Assembly (NCBI GenBank): GCA_003232445.1
Contig: QIJM01000038.1
Location: forward strand, 1 to 24,253
Direction: 5' to 3'
Length of the DNA: 24,253 nt
Source of the DNA: Paraglaciecola arctica
GTDB lineage: Bacteria > Pseudomonadota > Gammaproteobacteria > Enterobacterales > Alteromonadaceae
Positions 1-8,129 of the stretch are shown here, in pieces; position 1 is the first letter of the stretch; every line of letters starts with the position of its first letter. A model generated the notes under the pieces. The model was not told where the DNA came from, made no database searches, and saw only the letters and a list, made by a program, of their open reading frames with translations. Position numbers and translations under genes: made by a program.

Positions 1-2133
1 CGCCTTAAGGCCACTTGCTTTTATTTTATTATTGACAAAGTTCACTGTGCCATTGGTTTGTTCCAATAAAATATCCAAGTTAGGCAGCTCGACTTGGTTT
101 TCGACCAACAACACTTTGCCTTTTACAACCAAGTCTTCGCCAGTCAGAGGGATATACAAATTTAATTGGGTTTTTAACGGCCCACTCACTTTTATTTGTT
201 GTAAGGTTTTACCTAACGTATCGGCAAGGTTACTTTGCAGCATCAAATCAGTAACCTGTTGCCCATTGGCTTGGGCATCAGCATCTATAGTCAGAACAGC
301 ATTTGCCGCCAATTCAGGAATTTTGGCAAACAAGTCCGCTAGCTCTACATCCATCAACTGACCTTTTTGGCTGGTCATGGTCAAGCTTTTGTTTTCGAAC
401 AGTAAATTGACATCAAAATTGGTTAGTGCAGGCCATTGTGGGGCAAATTTAAATCTCCCATCAGCCACTTGTACTTGTGCTTGGAAAACCCCTTGGTTTT
501 GTTCAAAAGGAAAGGCGTTGATCGCGCCATGCCACATTACTTGGGCATTTTTTATGTGCCCTTGCTGTAAAGAGTCAATGAGATAATTTTTAGTATTAAC
601 GCCCATAAGCTCTGTTGGATAAAGCTGCGGTAATTGTGTCACATCAACAATTTCAATTGTTGATGAAAAAGCTAAATAATTGTCGATGCTGCGATAAAAA
701 AAACGGGGACGTAGGCTAATGAGTTCACTTTTAAATAACGTGTTTTCAGCCATAATGCTGATGTTTTGTTCAGAAGTCTGAATATATAAATCAGCGTAAA
801 AACGCTGGTAGTCAATATTGTCCGGTAACAACCTATCGATCGACAGTTGCCCTGATTTGCCTTTTAGATTTAATCGCCCATTACCGTTGAACCAATTTAG
901 TTCGGTTGCCAAACCAGCCATACCCGGAATAAATTTTTTCTGTTGCCACTTTAGATTGCTAATTGAGGCTTTAACCGCCATGTCACCACTTAGCGTACGA
1001 TGAATATCCAATAAATTTAATGTTGCTTGTGGTTGCAGTGATTCAAGTGACTTGGTTTGGTTAGGCTCCATTGCCAACGCAAACATGGGTAACACAGAGG
1101 CCAATTTTATTGGTTGGTGATGTTGCAAAGACAATGCGCCAGTTTGGTCAATTTTACCTAACCAGTTTGATACCAGTACATTGTCATTTATTTGCATGGT
1201 CAAATTATTGAGATTAAATAGCCATTCATTATTCACAGGACGGGCATTAATTTGGCCCCCTAGCACTGCAACCTTAAGGTTTTCTGGATATTGCCAAGCA
1301 AAGCGACTATTAGACAAATCAAGTTGCACAGACTGTAGTGATTTATCTTTTATCGTCGCCCACATAACAAAACTACCACGACTCTCAACTAACTTGTGCT
1401 TGCTGGATATCCATTGTTCAATCCAAGGGGATAAATCGACTTCCTCGCCTTTTGCGAAAAAGGTGCCGTAAAGTGTTTCTTGATTGCCATATAAGTCGAG
1501 AATAAAAGACGCTGAATTTTTAGCTATTTCTTCTATTTGTAGCTGCCCAACGCCTTGGTGATGTTCACCCTTATTAACCCATGACACTTGGTCAATCAGT
1601 ACTACTTGCTGTTGATTGTTTCTGGTATTGATAATTATTTTGCTTTGACTAATAGAAAACAGCTGTAATTGTTGTAAAAATAGCTTCTCTAATGCGTCTA
1701 CAATGGGGTATGTGGTTTCTTCCTGAACTAAGGAGGCAACATCAATAGTTAATTCCATTTCACGCAAATCAAACTTATTTGATTGAATTTGTCTGGCCCG
1801 TACAGATTGCCAAAAATCGACTTCGATGGCTGTTTCGGCAATGGTTAGGCTAATGGGGGACTGTGTGCTTTGAATTAATTGTATGTCGCGCAGTATTATT
1901 ACTGGGCCTACTCCTTGCCATTTTGCATTAATTTCGCCAATTTTTAATTCAGCTCCGACTTGCCCTGATAACCATTGTTCTAGATGATGTTTTTGATCAT
2001 TCATATAGGGCAGTGAATAACGCACCACACTGAGTGTCACCGCAACCACAACCAAGCTCAAGGCAACCAGTGCCCAGAGTTTTTTGATCAGATAGGCGGC
2101 ATAAAATGACGCACCTTTGGTTTTAGTGTTCAC
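1..2133 (-). CDS. yhdP: YhdP family AsmA-like envelope protein (3' part outside window)
   Basis: The reading frame is open from a GTG at 2133 to the window edge (711 codons); the stop lies outside. E. coli YhdP is about 1,270 residues, so slightly over half is visible. The N-terminus has a short basic cytoplasmic stretch, one membrane helix at about residues 19-37, then VRYSLPYMNDQKHHLEQWL and a segment ending in NAKWQGVGPV, which match the conserved start of this family. The rest is a long run of beta-rich sequence typical of AsmA-like proteins. In E. coli, YhdP, TamB and YdbH are partly redundant inner-membrane-anchored proteins that help move phospholipid to the outer membrane. The start lies 13 bases after the rng stop, so it is probably co-transcribed with maf and rng. 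No other start gives both the membrane helix and this spacing. Family assignment is confident; the transport role is inferred from E. coli. Confidence 0.88.
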   Translation of the reverse strand, partial: MNTKTKGASFYAAYLIKKLWALVALSLVVVAVTLSVVRYSLPYMNDQKHHLEQWLSGQVGAELKIGEINAKWQGVGPVIILRDIQLIQSTQSPISLTIAETAIEVDFWQSVRARQIQSNKFDLREMELTIDVASLVQEETTYPIVDALEKLFLQQLQLFSISQSKIIINTRNNQQQVVLIDQVSWVNKGEHHQGVGQLQIEEIAKNSASFILDLYGNQETLYGTFFAKGEEVDLSPWIEQWISSKHKLVESRGSFVMWATIKDKSLQSVQLDLSNSRFAWQYPENLKVAVLGGQINARPVNNEWLFNLNNLTMQINDNVLVSNWLGKIDQTGALSLQHHQPIKLASVLPMFALAMEPNQTKSLESLQPQATLNLLDIHRTLSGDMAVKASISNLKWQQKKFIPGMAGLATELNWFNGNGRLNLKGKSGQLSIDRLLPDNIDYQRFYADLYIQTSEQNISIMAENTLFKSELISLRPRFFYRSIDNYLAFSSTIEIVDVTQLPQLYPTELMGVNTKNYLIDSLQQGHIKNAQVMWHGAINAFPFEQNQGVFQAQVQVADGRFKFAPQWPALTNFDVNLLFENKSLTMTSQKGQLMDVELADLFAKIPELAANAVLTIDADAQANGQQVTDLMLQSNLADTLGKTLQQIKVSGPLKTQLNLYIPLTGEDLVVKGKVLLVENQVELPNLDILLEQTNGTVNFVNNKIKASGLKA

Positions 2134-2146
2134 GTTTTTAATCTAC

Positions 2147-3607
2147 TCACATCATGACAACATCAAATTTGTCTTGGTTGTATAAAAGTTCAGTATGAAC
2201 CTTAATCTGTTTGCTGACGAACACTTCCAGTTCAGCCAACATATGTGACTCTTCTCCAAGTAAAGCGTCAGCAACGGCTGGTGATGCATAGACTACAAAT
2301 TTATCTGCGTCGTAGGCACGATTAACTCGGACAATTTCGCGCATAATTTCAAAACACACTGTTTCTACGGTTTTTATCGAGCCGCGGCCTTTACACACCG
2401 GGCATTCGCCACATAAAACATGTTCTAGACTTTCACGGGTTCTTTTGCGGGTCATTTCAATCAGGCCAAGCACAGTAAAACCATGGATATTGATTTTGGC
2501 TCTATCTTTATTGGTGGCAACTTCAAGGCTGTGGCTCACTCTTCTTTTGTGATCTTCTACTGTCATATCAATAAAGTCGATTAGGATCATGCCTCCCAAA
2601 TTGCGTAATCTGAGTTGACGGGCAATGGCTTGAGTGGCCTCAATATTGGTATTAAAAATGGTTTCTTCTAAATTACGATGACCCACAAAAGCGCCAGTAT
2701 TGATATCGATTGTGGTCATGGCTTCAGTTTGGTCGATGATCAGATAACCGCCAGATTTTAAATTTACCCGTCTCTCTAACGAGCGCTGGCATTCATTTTC
2801 TACATCGTATAAATCAAAAATAGGTCTTTCGCCGGGGTAATATTCTAAAAGCTTATACAGTTCTGGTACATATTCTTTGGTAAATTGCTGTAATTCTTGT
2901 AAAGACAGCTTTGAATCAATTCTAATTCGATCTAACTGAGTGCCTACAAAATCTCTTAGTACACGACGGGCTAAAGGTAAGTCTTCATACAAAATGTGGG
3001 ATTTGTTTTTCATTCGAGAACGAATTTTTTGCCACAAACGTTTCAGGAAATCAGCATCCTGAGTGAGTTCTTGTTCTTTTACGCCTTCAGCCGCAGTGCG
3101 TAAAATAAAGCCGCCCTCTTCGCTGCAAAAGCCTTGGACTAAGGCTTTTAGTCTCTCTCTTTCTGCTTCATCTTCAATGCGTTGAGATATACCAACGTGT
3201 TCAACGCTTGGCATAAATACCAGATAACGGGATGGGATAGTAATATCAGTGGTAAGTCTTGCGCCTTTGGTGCCAATTTGGTCTTTAACTACTTGCACAA
3301 CAATATTTTGCCCGTCTCTCACTAGCTCGCGAATATCACGCTTTTCGATATGGTGGGGTGAATCTTCTTCCAGCTCGGTATGTACAGCGATGTCAGAGGC
3401 ATGTAAAAATGCCGCCTTGTCTAAGCCGATGTCTACAAATGCCGCTTGCATACCGGGCAACACTCGGCTGACTTTTCCACGATAAATATTGCCAACCAAG
3501 CCGCGCTTTGTGTTCCTTTCTATATGGATCTCTTGCAGGATACCATTGTCAATCAAGGCTACACGTGACTCAGAAGGGGTAACATTGATTAATAGCTCAG
3601 CACTCAT
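2147..3607 (-). CDS. rng: Ribonuclease G
   Basis: RNase G is a cytoplasmic endoribonuclease that matures the 5' end of 16S rRNA and takes part in mRNA turnover. The 486-residue product is close to E. coli Rng (489) and matches it nearly end to end. Visible elements are an S1 RNA-binding region near residues 35-120 (GNIYRGKVSRVLPGMQAAF), the DNase I-like catalytic core with its two metal-ligand aspartates in TTIDINTGAFVG and MILIDFIDM, and the CPVCKGRG zinc-link motif used for dimerisation. The C-terminus ends LYNQDKFDVVMM, as in E. coli. A TTG at 3619 would add four residues; I chose the ATG at 3607 because it gives the family's MSAELL start and has GGGA a few bases upstream. It overlaps the maf stop by 11 bases, implying translational coupling. 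Confidence 0.95.
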   Translation of the reverse strand: MSAELLINVTPSESRVALIDNGILQEIHIERNTKRGLVGNIYRGKVSRVLPGMQAAFVDIGLDKAAFLHASDIAVHTELEEDSPHHIEKRDIRELVRDGQNIVVQVVKDQIGTKGARLTTDITIPSRYLVFMPSVEHVGISQRIEDEAERERLKALVQGFCSEEGGFILRTAAEGVKEQELTQDADFLKRLWQKIRSRMKNKSHILYEDLPLARRVLRDFVGTQLDRIRIDSKLSLQELQQFTKEYVPELYKLLEYYPGERPIFDLYDVENECQRSLERRVNLKSGGYLIIDQTEAMTTIDINTGAFVGHRNLEETIFNTNIEATQAIARQLRLRNLGGMILIDFIDMTVEDHKRRVSHSLEVATNKDRAKINIHGFTVLGLIEMTRKRTRESLEHVLCGECPVCKGRGSIKTVETVCFEIMREIVRVNRAYDADKFVVYASPAVADALLGEESHMLAELEVFVSKQIKVHTELLYNQDKFDVVMM

Positions 3608-4166
3608 TAATGATCCCAAATTCAGTTAATAACATTCTTGTTTGGTATAAGGGTAATCCTACAACCGCGCTATAACTACCTTTAATATGTTTCACAAATT
3701 GTCCACCTAAACCTTGTATGCCGTAGCTTCCGGCTTTATCTTGTGGCTCACCAGTTTGCCAATACTCTGCCATTTGCTTGGTACTTATAGGGCCAAAACA
3801 GACCTGAGTTTCAATCACTATGGTTTTTTGTTGTTTAGCGCTGGTGATAGTAACCGCAGTGAATACTTGGTGGGTGTTATCTGACAATATGCTCAACATA
3901 CGCATTGCGTCAGTTTTGTCTTTTGGTTTACCTAAAATACTGCCATTTGCTACCACTATTGTATCAGAGCCTAATACTATCTTATTGGTTCCTGCTTTTT
4001 TGTAACCTAAACTAGATTTTTCTTCAGCCATTCTTCGAACGTACTTGTCAGGGGGTTCATGTTCTAGCACAGTCTCGTCTATATTCACTGGATATTGACT
4101 GAATGGTACGCCTATTTGTTTAAGTAATTCAGCTCTGCGAGGAGACTGAGAAGCTAGAAGCAACAT
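3597..4166 (-). CDS. maf: Maf-family nucleoside triphosphate pyrophosphatase (YhdE type)
   Basis: Maf proteins hydrolyse non-canonical or excess nucleoside triphosphates to monophosphate and pyrophosphate; the E. coli YhdE subtype acts on dTTP and UTP. The 189-residue product has the N-terminal substrate loop LLASQSPRRAELL, the LGSDTIV catalytic segment, and KAGSYGIQGLGGQFV followed by IKGSYSAVVGLPL, which define the YhdE rather than the YceF subgroup. It sits between mreD and rng, the usual gammaproteobacterial order. The mreD stop and this start read TAGTGATG. An in-frame GTG at 4169 shares one base with the mreD stop; I prefer the ATG at 4166, but the two differ by only one residue. No defect is seen. 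Substrate choice is inferred from the subgroup motif. Confidence 0.93.
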   Translation of the reverse strand: MLLLASQSPRRAELLKQIGVPFSQYPVNIDETVLEHEPPDKYVRRMAEEKSSLGYKKAGTNKIVLGSDTIVVANGSILGKPKDKTDAMRMLSILSDNTHQVFTAVTITSAKQQKTIVIETQVCFGPISTKQMAEYWQTGEPQDKAGSYGIQGLGGQFVKHIKGSYSAVVGLPLYQTRMLLTEFGIINEC

Positions 4167-4168
4167 CA

Positions 4169-4642
4169 CTAACTAAGACGCAGTTGGCGACGTACTTTAC
4201 GTAGTAACCAGAATAACCAAGGCCATATCACCATTGAACTGGCTACGGGCCATAGATAATCAAACAAGAAATAAATATCGGTGAGTAAATGTTGTAACCA
4301 AAAAATCACTAGGTTGTATAAAGCCGCCATAATGCCAATGATGATGGATTGTTGCCAAACAGAATAATTGCGCAGGCGCTTATAATTTGTAGCTAATACG
4401 TAAATACATAAACACATAGCGAAACTATGCACACCCATACTGGTGCCTAGTAATATATCTAATATGCCAGTAAAAAACGCGACACCCACATTGACTCTGT
4501 TCGGTAGCGCCAGCGCCCAATAACTCAATACCAATAAAACCCAATCTGGACGATACAAGTCAGCGATAGTGGGCATTGGCATGATCTGTAATACCAAGGC
4601 GATGACAATGCTCAGCGCGATAGAATAATTGCGTATGCTCAT
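4169..4642 (-). CDS. mreD: Rod shape-determining protein MreD
   Basis: MreD is a small integral inner-membrane protein of the elongasome that links the MreB filament and MreC to peptidoglycan synthesis. The 157-residue product is almost entirely hydrophobic, with about five to six membrane segments (roughly residues 5-25, 34-48, 52-68, 72-88, 97-117 and 125-150), short charged loops and a basic C-terminus, LLRKVRRQLRLS. The motif LYRPDWVLLVLSYWALALP is characteristic of gammaproteobacterial MreD. Length agrees with E. coli (162). The start overlaps the mreC stop in an ATGA arrangement and its stop abuts maf, so it belongs to an mreC-mreD-maf-rng run of coupled genes. Confidence 0.94.
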   Translation of the reverse strand: MSIRNYSIALSIVIALVLQIMPMPTIADLYRPDWVLLVLSYWALALPNRVNVGVAFFTGILDILLGTSMGVHSFAMCLCIYVLATNYKRLRNYSVWQQSIIIGIMAALYNLVIFWLQHLLTDIYFLFDYLWPVASSMVIWPWLFWLLRKVRRQLRLS

Positions 4643-5499
4643 TTTACCATCATCTCTGTTTCGGAACTTTCGTTAAGTGTGCGCTCTGACCAAAGCAGTA
4701 ATAAGTATTTTAAACGGTCTAGTTGAGCCACTGGTTTTGCCCTGACTTGAGAAAACGGCCTACTTTCATCTCGAATGATAGATGTAATTGTGGCTACTGG
4801 ATAACCCTCGGGAAATACATTGCCTAAACCTGAAGACAACAAAACATCGCCTACTTTTAGATCACTACTGTGGGCAACATGTTGGATTAATAGTTCGTTC
4901 AAGCTACCAGAACCAGTGACTATTAAACGTACGTTATTTCGGGCGATCCTAACAGGTATGGCGTGGGTTACATCTGCTATAAGTAACACGCGGCTATTAG
5001 TCGAACTCACTTGCATGATTTGTCCTACAATGCCTTTACCATCTAGAACGGGTTGCTCTTCAAATACACCATTAATAGCCCCTTTGTTGATGACAATTTG
5101 GTGACTGTATGGATTGTTATCCACTGCCATAAGTTCAGCTACCACTTTGCGCGTATTGTCTTGAACGGGGGAATTTAACAGACTACGTAATCGATCATTT
5201 TCTTCTTGTAAAAAAGTGAGCAACTGCAGTTGGCCATTCATCAGCATGGCATCATGAGTCAACTCAGCATTATCACTAAACAAACGGTCATGAGATACAA
5301 AACGACTTGCGCTGGCACTGAGCAATTGGCCAGGTAAGTTGGCTAGATATTGAAGTGGGCTGACCAATGAATTGAGATACACCCGAGTGGTGCCAAATCC
5401 ATTAAATTTGTGATCAAATACAATAAGAAACACGGAAAGCAAAAGAGCCAAAGCTAACCTGTTAGGTAGAGAGGGGCCACTTGAAAACATTAAATTCAT
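4639..5499 (-). CDS. mreC: Rod shape-determining protein MreC
   Basis: MreC is a bitopic inner-membrane protein whose periplasmic part activates the PBP2/RodA elongation complex. The 286-residue product has a short cytoplasmic tail, one membrane helix (about residues 12-30), a coiled-coil stretch rich in leucine and glutamate/asparagine (about 75-115), and the double beta-barrel MreC core (about 120-270) with VDNNPYSHQIVINKGA..GV, GIVGQIMQVS and DVLLSSGLGNVFPEGYPVA. It ends shortly after the core, without the long proline-rich tail found in some relatives. It lies 59 bases after mreB, separated by a stem-loop, and overlaps mreD by ATGA. The ribosome-binding site is weak: AGG lies about 11 bases upstream, directly beside the stem-loop, so translation could depend on that structure (inference). 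Confidence 0.95.
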   Translation of the reverse strand: MNLMFSSGPSLPNRLALALLLSVFLIVFDHKFNGFGTTRVYLNSLVSPLQYLANLPGQLLSASASRFVSHDRLFSDNAELTHDAMLMNGQLQLLTFLQEENDRLRSLLNSPVQDNTRKVVAELMAVDNNPYSHQIVINKGAINGVFEEQPVLDGKGIVGQIMQVSSTNSRVLLIADVTHAIPVRIARNNVRLIVTGSGSLNELLIQHVAHSSDLKVGDVLLSSGLGNVFPEGYPVATITSIIRDESRPFSQVRAKPVAQLDRLKYLLLLWSERTLNESSETEMMVK

Positions 5500-5512
5500 T
5501 ATTGTCTGCCTA

Positions 5513-5533
5513 AAGGCGACATGATGTCGCCTT
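5513..5533 (-). terminator. Stem-loop between mreB and mreC (possible attenuator)
   Basis: A perfect 8 bp stem, AAGGCGAC / GTCGCCTT, with a 5-base loop lies in the 59-base mreB-mreC gap. Only a short TTTA follows on the transcribed strand, so it is not a strong intrinsic terminator; partial termination or 3'-end protection of mreB mRNA fits better. In E. coli most mre transcripts are reported to be mreB-only, with limited read-through into mreCD, so an element here is plausible. Confidence 0.5.
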
Positions 5534-5558
5534 GTTTACTATGAAATTTCAATTGCTA

Positions 5559-6605
5559 CTATTCGTAGCTAAAGAGATCGCCTCCGTGGATATCAATCAT
5601 TTCAAATGCTTTACCCCCCCCTCTGGCGACACAAGTAAGTGGATCATCTGCAATAACCACTGGAATACCGGTTTCTTCCATAAGAAGACGATCTAAGTCT
5701 TTAAGTAAAGCTCCACCACCCGTTAGCACCATGCCACGCTCAGAAATATCAGAGGCTAATTCTGGTGGCGATTGTTCAAGGGCCACCATAACGGCAGACA
5801 CAATACCGGTTAATGGTTCTTGTAAGGCTTCAAGAATTTCATTGCTGTTAAGTGTAAAACCACGTGGTACACCTTCTGCCAGGTTGCGCCCCCGCACTTC
5901 AATTTCTCTTACTTCTTCACCTGGGTACGCCGCACCAATTTCATGCTTAATACGTTCAGCAGTTGCTTCGCCTATAAGCGAACCAAAGTTACGACGAATA
6001 TAAGAAATAATTGCTTCATCAAACTTATCCCCGCCAATTCTTACTGAAGAAGAATAAACGATACCGTTAAGTGAAATAATCGCTACTTCTGTGGTGCCGC
6101 CTCCAATATCTACCACCATAGAGCCTGTCGCTTCTGAAACAGGCAAGCCAGCCCCAATAGCAGCGGCCATAGGTTCGTCAATCAAATAGACTTCACGCGC
6201 ACCTGCACCTAACGCTGATTCACGAATGGCACGTCGCTCAACCTGAGTTGAACCACAAGGCACACACACCAATACTCTTGGGCTTGGGCGTAAAAAATTA
6301 TTATCGTGTACTTGCTTGATAAAATGTTGAAGCATTTTTTCTGTTACATAAAAATCGGCAATGACCCCATCTTTCATGGGGCGAATGGCCTTTATGTTAC
6401 CGGGGGTTCTACCCAACATTTGTTTTGCTTCACGTCCCACTGCCGCAACACTTTTGGGGCCACCGGCGCCGCGTTCTTGACGAATTGCAACAACAGAAGG
6501 TTCATTGAGAACAATACCCTGATCCTTGATATAGATAAGCGTATTTGCTGTACCGAGGTCGATTGATAAATCGTTGGAAAACATTCCCCGTAGCTTTTTG
6601 AACAT
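5559..6605 (-). CDS. mreB: Rod shape-determining actin homologue MreB
   Basis: MreB is the bacterial actin that forms membrane-bound filaments directing lateral cell-wall growth. The 348-residue product equals the E. coli length and is nearly collinear with it. ATPase-fold elements are visible: phosphate-1 loop LSIDLGTANTLIY (about residues 12-24), phosphate-2 VVDIGGGTTEVA (about 160-171), and adenosine loop LTGGGALLKDLDRLL (about 288-302). The N-terminal MFKKLRGMF is a likely amphipathic membrane anchor. The frame stays open upstream to 6719, but I use the ATG at 6605 because it reproduces the family N-terminus; the extra 38 residues resemble nothing in MreB. The gene ends in a double TAGTAG stop. 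About 176 bases separate it from the methyltransferase gene upstream; they should hold its promoter, but no clear -35/-10 pair could be chosen. Confidence 0.97.
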   Translation of the reverse strand: MFKKLRGMFSNDLSIDLGTANTLIYIKDQGIVLNEPSVVAIRQERGAGGPKSVAAVGREAKQMLGRTPGNIKAIRPMKDGVIADFYVTEKMLQHFIKQVHDNNFLRPSPRVLVCVPCGSTQVERRAIRESALGAGAREVYLIDEPMAAAIGAGLPVSEATGSMVVDIGGGTTEVAIISLNGIVYSSSVRIGGDKFDEAIISYIRRNFGSLIGEATAERIKHEIGAAYPGEEVREIEVRGRNLAEGVPRGFTLNSNEILEALQEPLTGIVSAVMVALEQSPPELASDISERGMVLTGGGALLKDLDRLLMEETGIPVVIADDPLTCVARGGGKAFEMIDIHGGDLFSYE

Positions 6606-6781
6606 GTAAAAACCGCACTTTAGTTGATAAGAAAAATATTCCGCTAACTGTACCAATGCACTGAGATTTGGGCAAGTACAGAGCATCAAGCAGACAATAA
6701 AAATAGCGGCTTTTATCAATTAAACGGTAAAACTACCAACAAAACTGAACTTGAAAGGTAAATAGACCCTTGAGTGTTCTT
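6606..6781 (-). other. mreB upstream region
   Basis: This 176-base AT-rich gap lies between the methyltransferase stop and the mreB start. It should carry the main promoter of the mre cluster. Several TTG-containing hexamers and AT-rich blocks are present, but no pair at 16-18 base spacing is convincing. No clear terminator for the restriction-modification unit is visible. Confidence 0.4.
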
Positions 6782-8071
6782 TTAAGCTCTATGTAGTTGT
6801 GCCGTTTTATTTTGCTCTAGGTCGTTTAATAAAGTAATTAACGCACGGCCAACGGCATAAGCTAGATTCACAGGAACGGCGTTGCCTATTTGTTTATATT
6901 GAGCGGTAAGTGGACCTGCGAAATGCCAGTTGTCAGGAAAGGTTTGGATCCTTGCGTATTCTCTTACCGTTAGTGGCCTATCTTCTTCTGGATGGCACCT
7001 TTCTGTTTGTTTCTGTGCGGGTGAGCAGGTCAACGTTAGGCTGGGCTCATCCCATGCGAGTCTTCTAGCCATACCCGTTTTTCCTCCACCTAGGAAAAAA
7101 CTCTTTTTCATGTATTCTTGTTGCACATCAAGGGGGAGATCACGCCAGTAGCCACCTTGTTTAACCATCGCCATGATTTCTTTTTTTCTTAAAGGGTAAC
7201 TTTGGCCAGAGGATTGAGGTACGTCTGTATTGTATAATTCTCCTTTTTTTAGAGCGTCTTTCATCGTCATGATACGTGAGTAGGGAGATGGCCAATTAAA
7301 CTTTACTTTAGCCGCTAGATCTTTTCTAATAGCAACTAAAAACAAACGCTCACGTTTTTGCGGAACTTGATAAAACATCGCTTTTAACACTCTTGGCTCG
7401 ACCAACTGATAACCGAGTTCATCAATGACATCAGTAATGGCCTTCAAAGTATTGCCATCTTCATGCTTTAATAGTCCCCGAACATTTTCCCCAACTAAGA
7501 CTTTAGGACTGGTTTCTTTGATGGCTCTGGCAAATTCAAAAAATAAGGTGCCTCTAGTATCTTCAAAGCCTAATTTTTTCCCTGCGTAGGAAAATGCTTG
7601 GCAAGGAAAACCACCTGTTAGAATATCAATTTGGCCACAATACTTGTTGAAATCAACTTTTGATATATCTCCTTCAACTACATTCCAATCAGGCCTATTG
7701 GCTCTTAATGTATTACAAGCATGTTTGTCTAGTTCGTTTAACATCACAGAGTCAAAACCTGCCTTTTCCATACCTAGAGCTAAGCCGCCTGCACCAGCAA
7801 ATAATTCTAACAATTTATAGGGTTTTAATGGCTCAACAGACAGTTCTTGCTGCCAATTGCTATCAAACAACAACTGAGCTTGTTCAAATTTTTGTAGTTG
7901 CGAACGATGGTACAGACGATAATTACTGCTGGGTTCACGAATAGATTTTAAGTTACCGTTATTGTCCCAACGCCTTAGTGTTTCTTTAGAAAGGCTCAAA
8001 ATATCAGCAACTTGGGCAAGAGTGTAGAATTCAGGAACGGTGTTCATAGAAGGGTCATAGCCATCAAACAT
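6782..8071 (-). CDS. DNA cytosine-5 methyltransferase with N-terminal MerR-like HTH
   Basis: This is the modification enzyme of a type II system; it methylates C5 of cytosine in the site cut by the neighbouring endonuclease (predicted GGNCC). Residues about 15-65 form a MerR-like helix-turn-helix (YTLAQVADILSLSKETLRRW). The methylase follows: SAM loop LLELFAGAGGLALG (87-100), motif IV GGFPCQAFSYAGKK with catalytic Cys157, motif VI ENVRGL (195-200), motif VIII QKRERLFLVAIR (238-249), a target-recognition region around 255-365 including SPAQKQTERCHPEE, motif IX RPLTVREYARIQTFPD, and motif X QIGNAVPVNLAYAVG. All key residues are intact. The start is uncertain: ATG 8071 lies inside one of two operator-like repeats, while ATG 8047 removes eight residues and keeps the HTH. 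Neither has a good ribosome-binding site. The HTH probably represses the gene's own promoter, as N-terminal HTHs do in M.SsoII or M.EcoRII (inference). Confidence 0.93.
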   Translation of the reverse strand: MFDGYDPSMNTVPEFYTLAQVADILSLSKETLRRWDNNGNLKSIREPSSNYRLYHRSQLQKFEQAQLLFDSNWQQELSVEPLKPYKLLELFAGAGGLALGMEKAGFDSVMLNELDKHACNTLRANRPDWNVVEGDISKVDFNKYCGQIDILTGGFPCQAFSYAGKKLGFEDTRGTLFFEFARAIKETSPKVLVGENVRGLLKHEDGNTLKAITDVIDELGYQLVEPRVLKAMFYQVPQKRERLFLVAIRKDLAAKVKFNWPSPYSRIMTMKDALKKGELYNTDVPQSSGQSYPLRKKEIMAMVKQGGYWRDLPLDVQQEYMKKSFFLGGGKTGMARRLAWDEPSLTLTCSPAQKQTERCHPEEDRPLTVREYARIQTFPDNWHFAGPLTAQYKQIGNAVPVNLAYAVGRALITLLNDLEQNKTAQLHRA

Positions 8072-8082
8072 TGATCATGGTT
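8067..8082. promoter_or_regulatory. Operator-like palindrome O1 of the methyltransferase gene
   Basis: The plus strand reads AACATTGATCATGGTT, an inverted repeat of the form AACnnTGATCAnnGTT. It is the core of a 20 bp repeat (8064-8083) that recurs 47 bp away with one mismatch. It lies just downstream of the predicted -10 box and covers the expected transcription start and the first possible ATG, so a bound protein would block initiation. Confidence 0.55.
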
Positions 8083-8085
8083 ACT

Positions 8086-8114
8086 ACTGTATTTAATTAC
8101 ATGATTTTTGTCAA
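8086..8114 (-). promoter_or_regulatory. Predicted sigma-70 promoter of the methyltransferase gene
   Basis: On the minus strand a consensus -35 TTGACA (8114-8109) is followed, after a 17-base spacer, by TACAGT (8091-8086) as the -10 box. Transcription would begin near 8079, giving a nearly leaderless message from ATG 8071 or a 5' leader of about 32 bases from ATG 8047. The promoter lies between two operator-like repeats, which lets the methyltransferase be made independently of the endonuclease transcript. Confidence 0.55.
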
Positions 8115-8129
8115 ACATTGATCAAGGTT
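8114..8129. promoter_or_regulatory. Operator-like palindrome O2 of the methyltransferase gene
   Basis: The plus strand reads AACATTGATCAAGGTT, palindromic at 14 of 16 positions, with a perfect TTGATCAA centre. It is the core of the second 20 bp repeat (8111-8130). It abuts the -35 box and overlaps the endonuclease stop codon. Centre-to-centre distance from O1 is 47 bp. Confidence 0.55.

Noticed and set aside
32..1471. Several plus-strand open frames of 60-110 codons
   Set aside because: They lie antisense to the continuous yhdP frame, have no ribosome-binding sites and no recognisable protein features.
3608..3619. Upstream TTG start for rng
   Set aside because: It adds four residues before the conserved MSAELL start and uses a rare start codon; ATG 3607 is better.
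6606..6719. In-frame N-terminal extension of mreB by 38 residues with a hydrophobic stretch
   Set aside because: MreB is highly conserved and begins MFKKLRGMF; the extension matches nothing in the family and appears to be chance openness of the promoter region.
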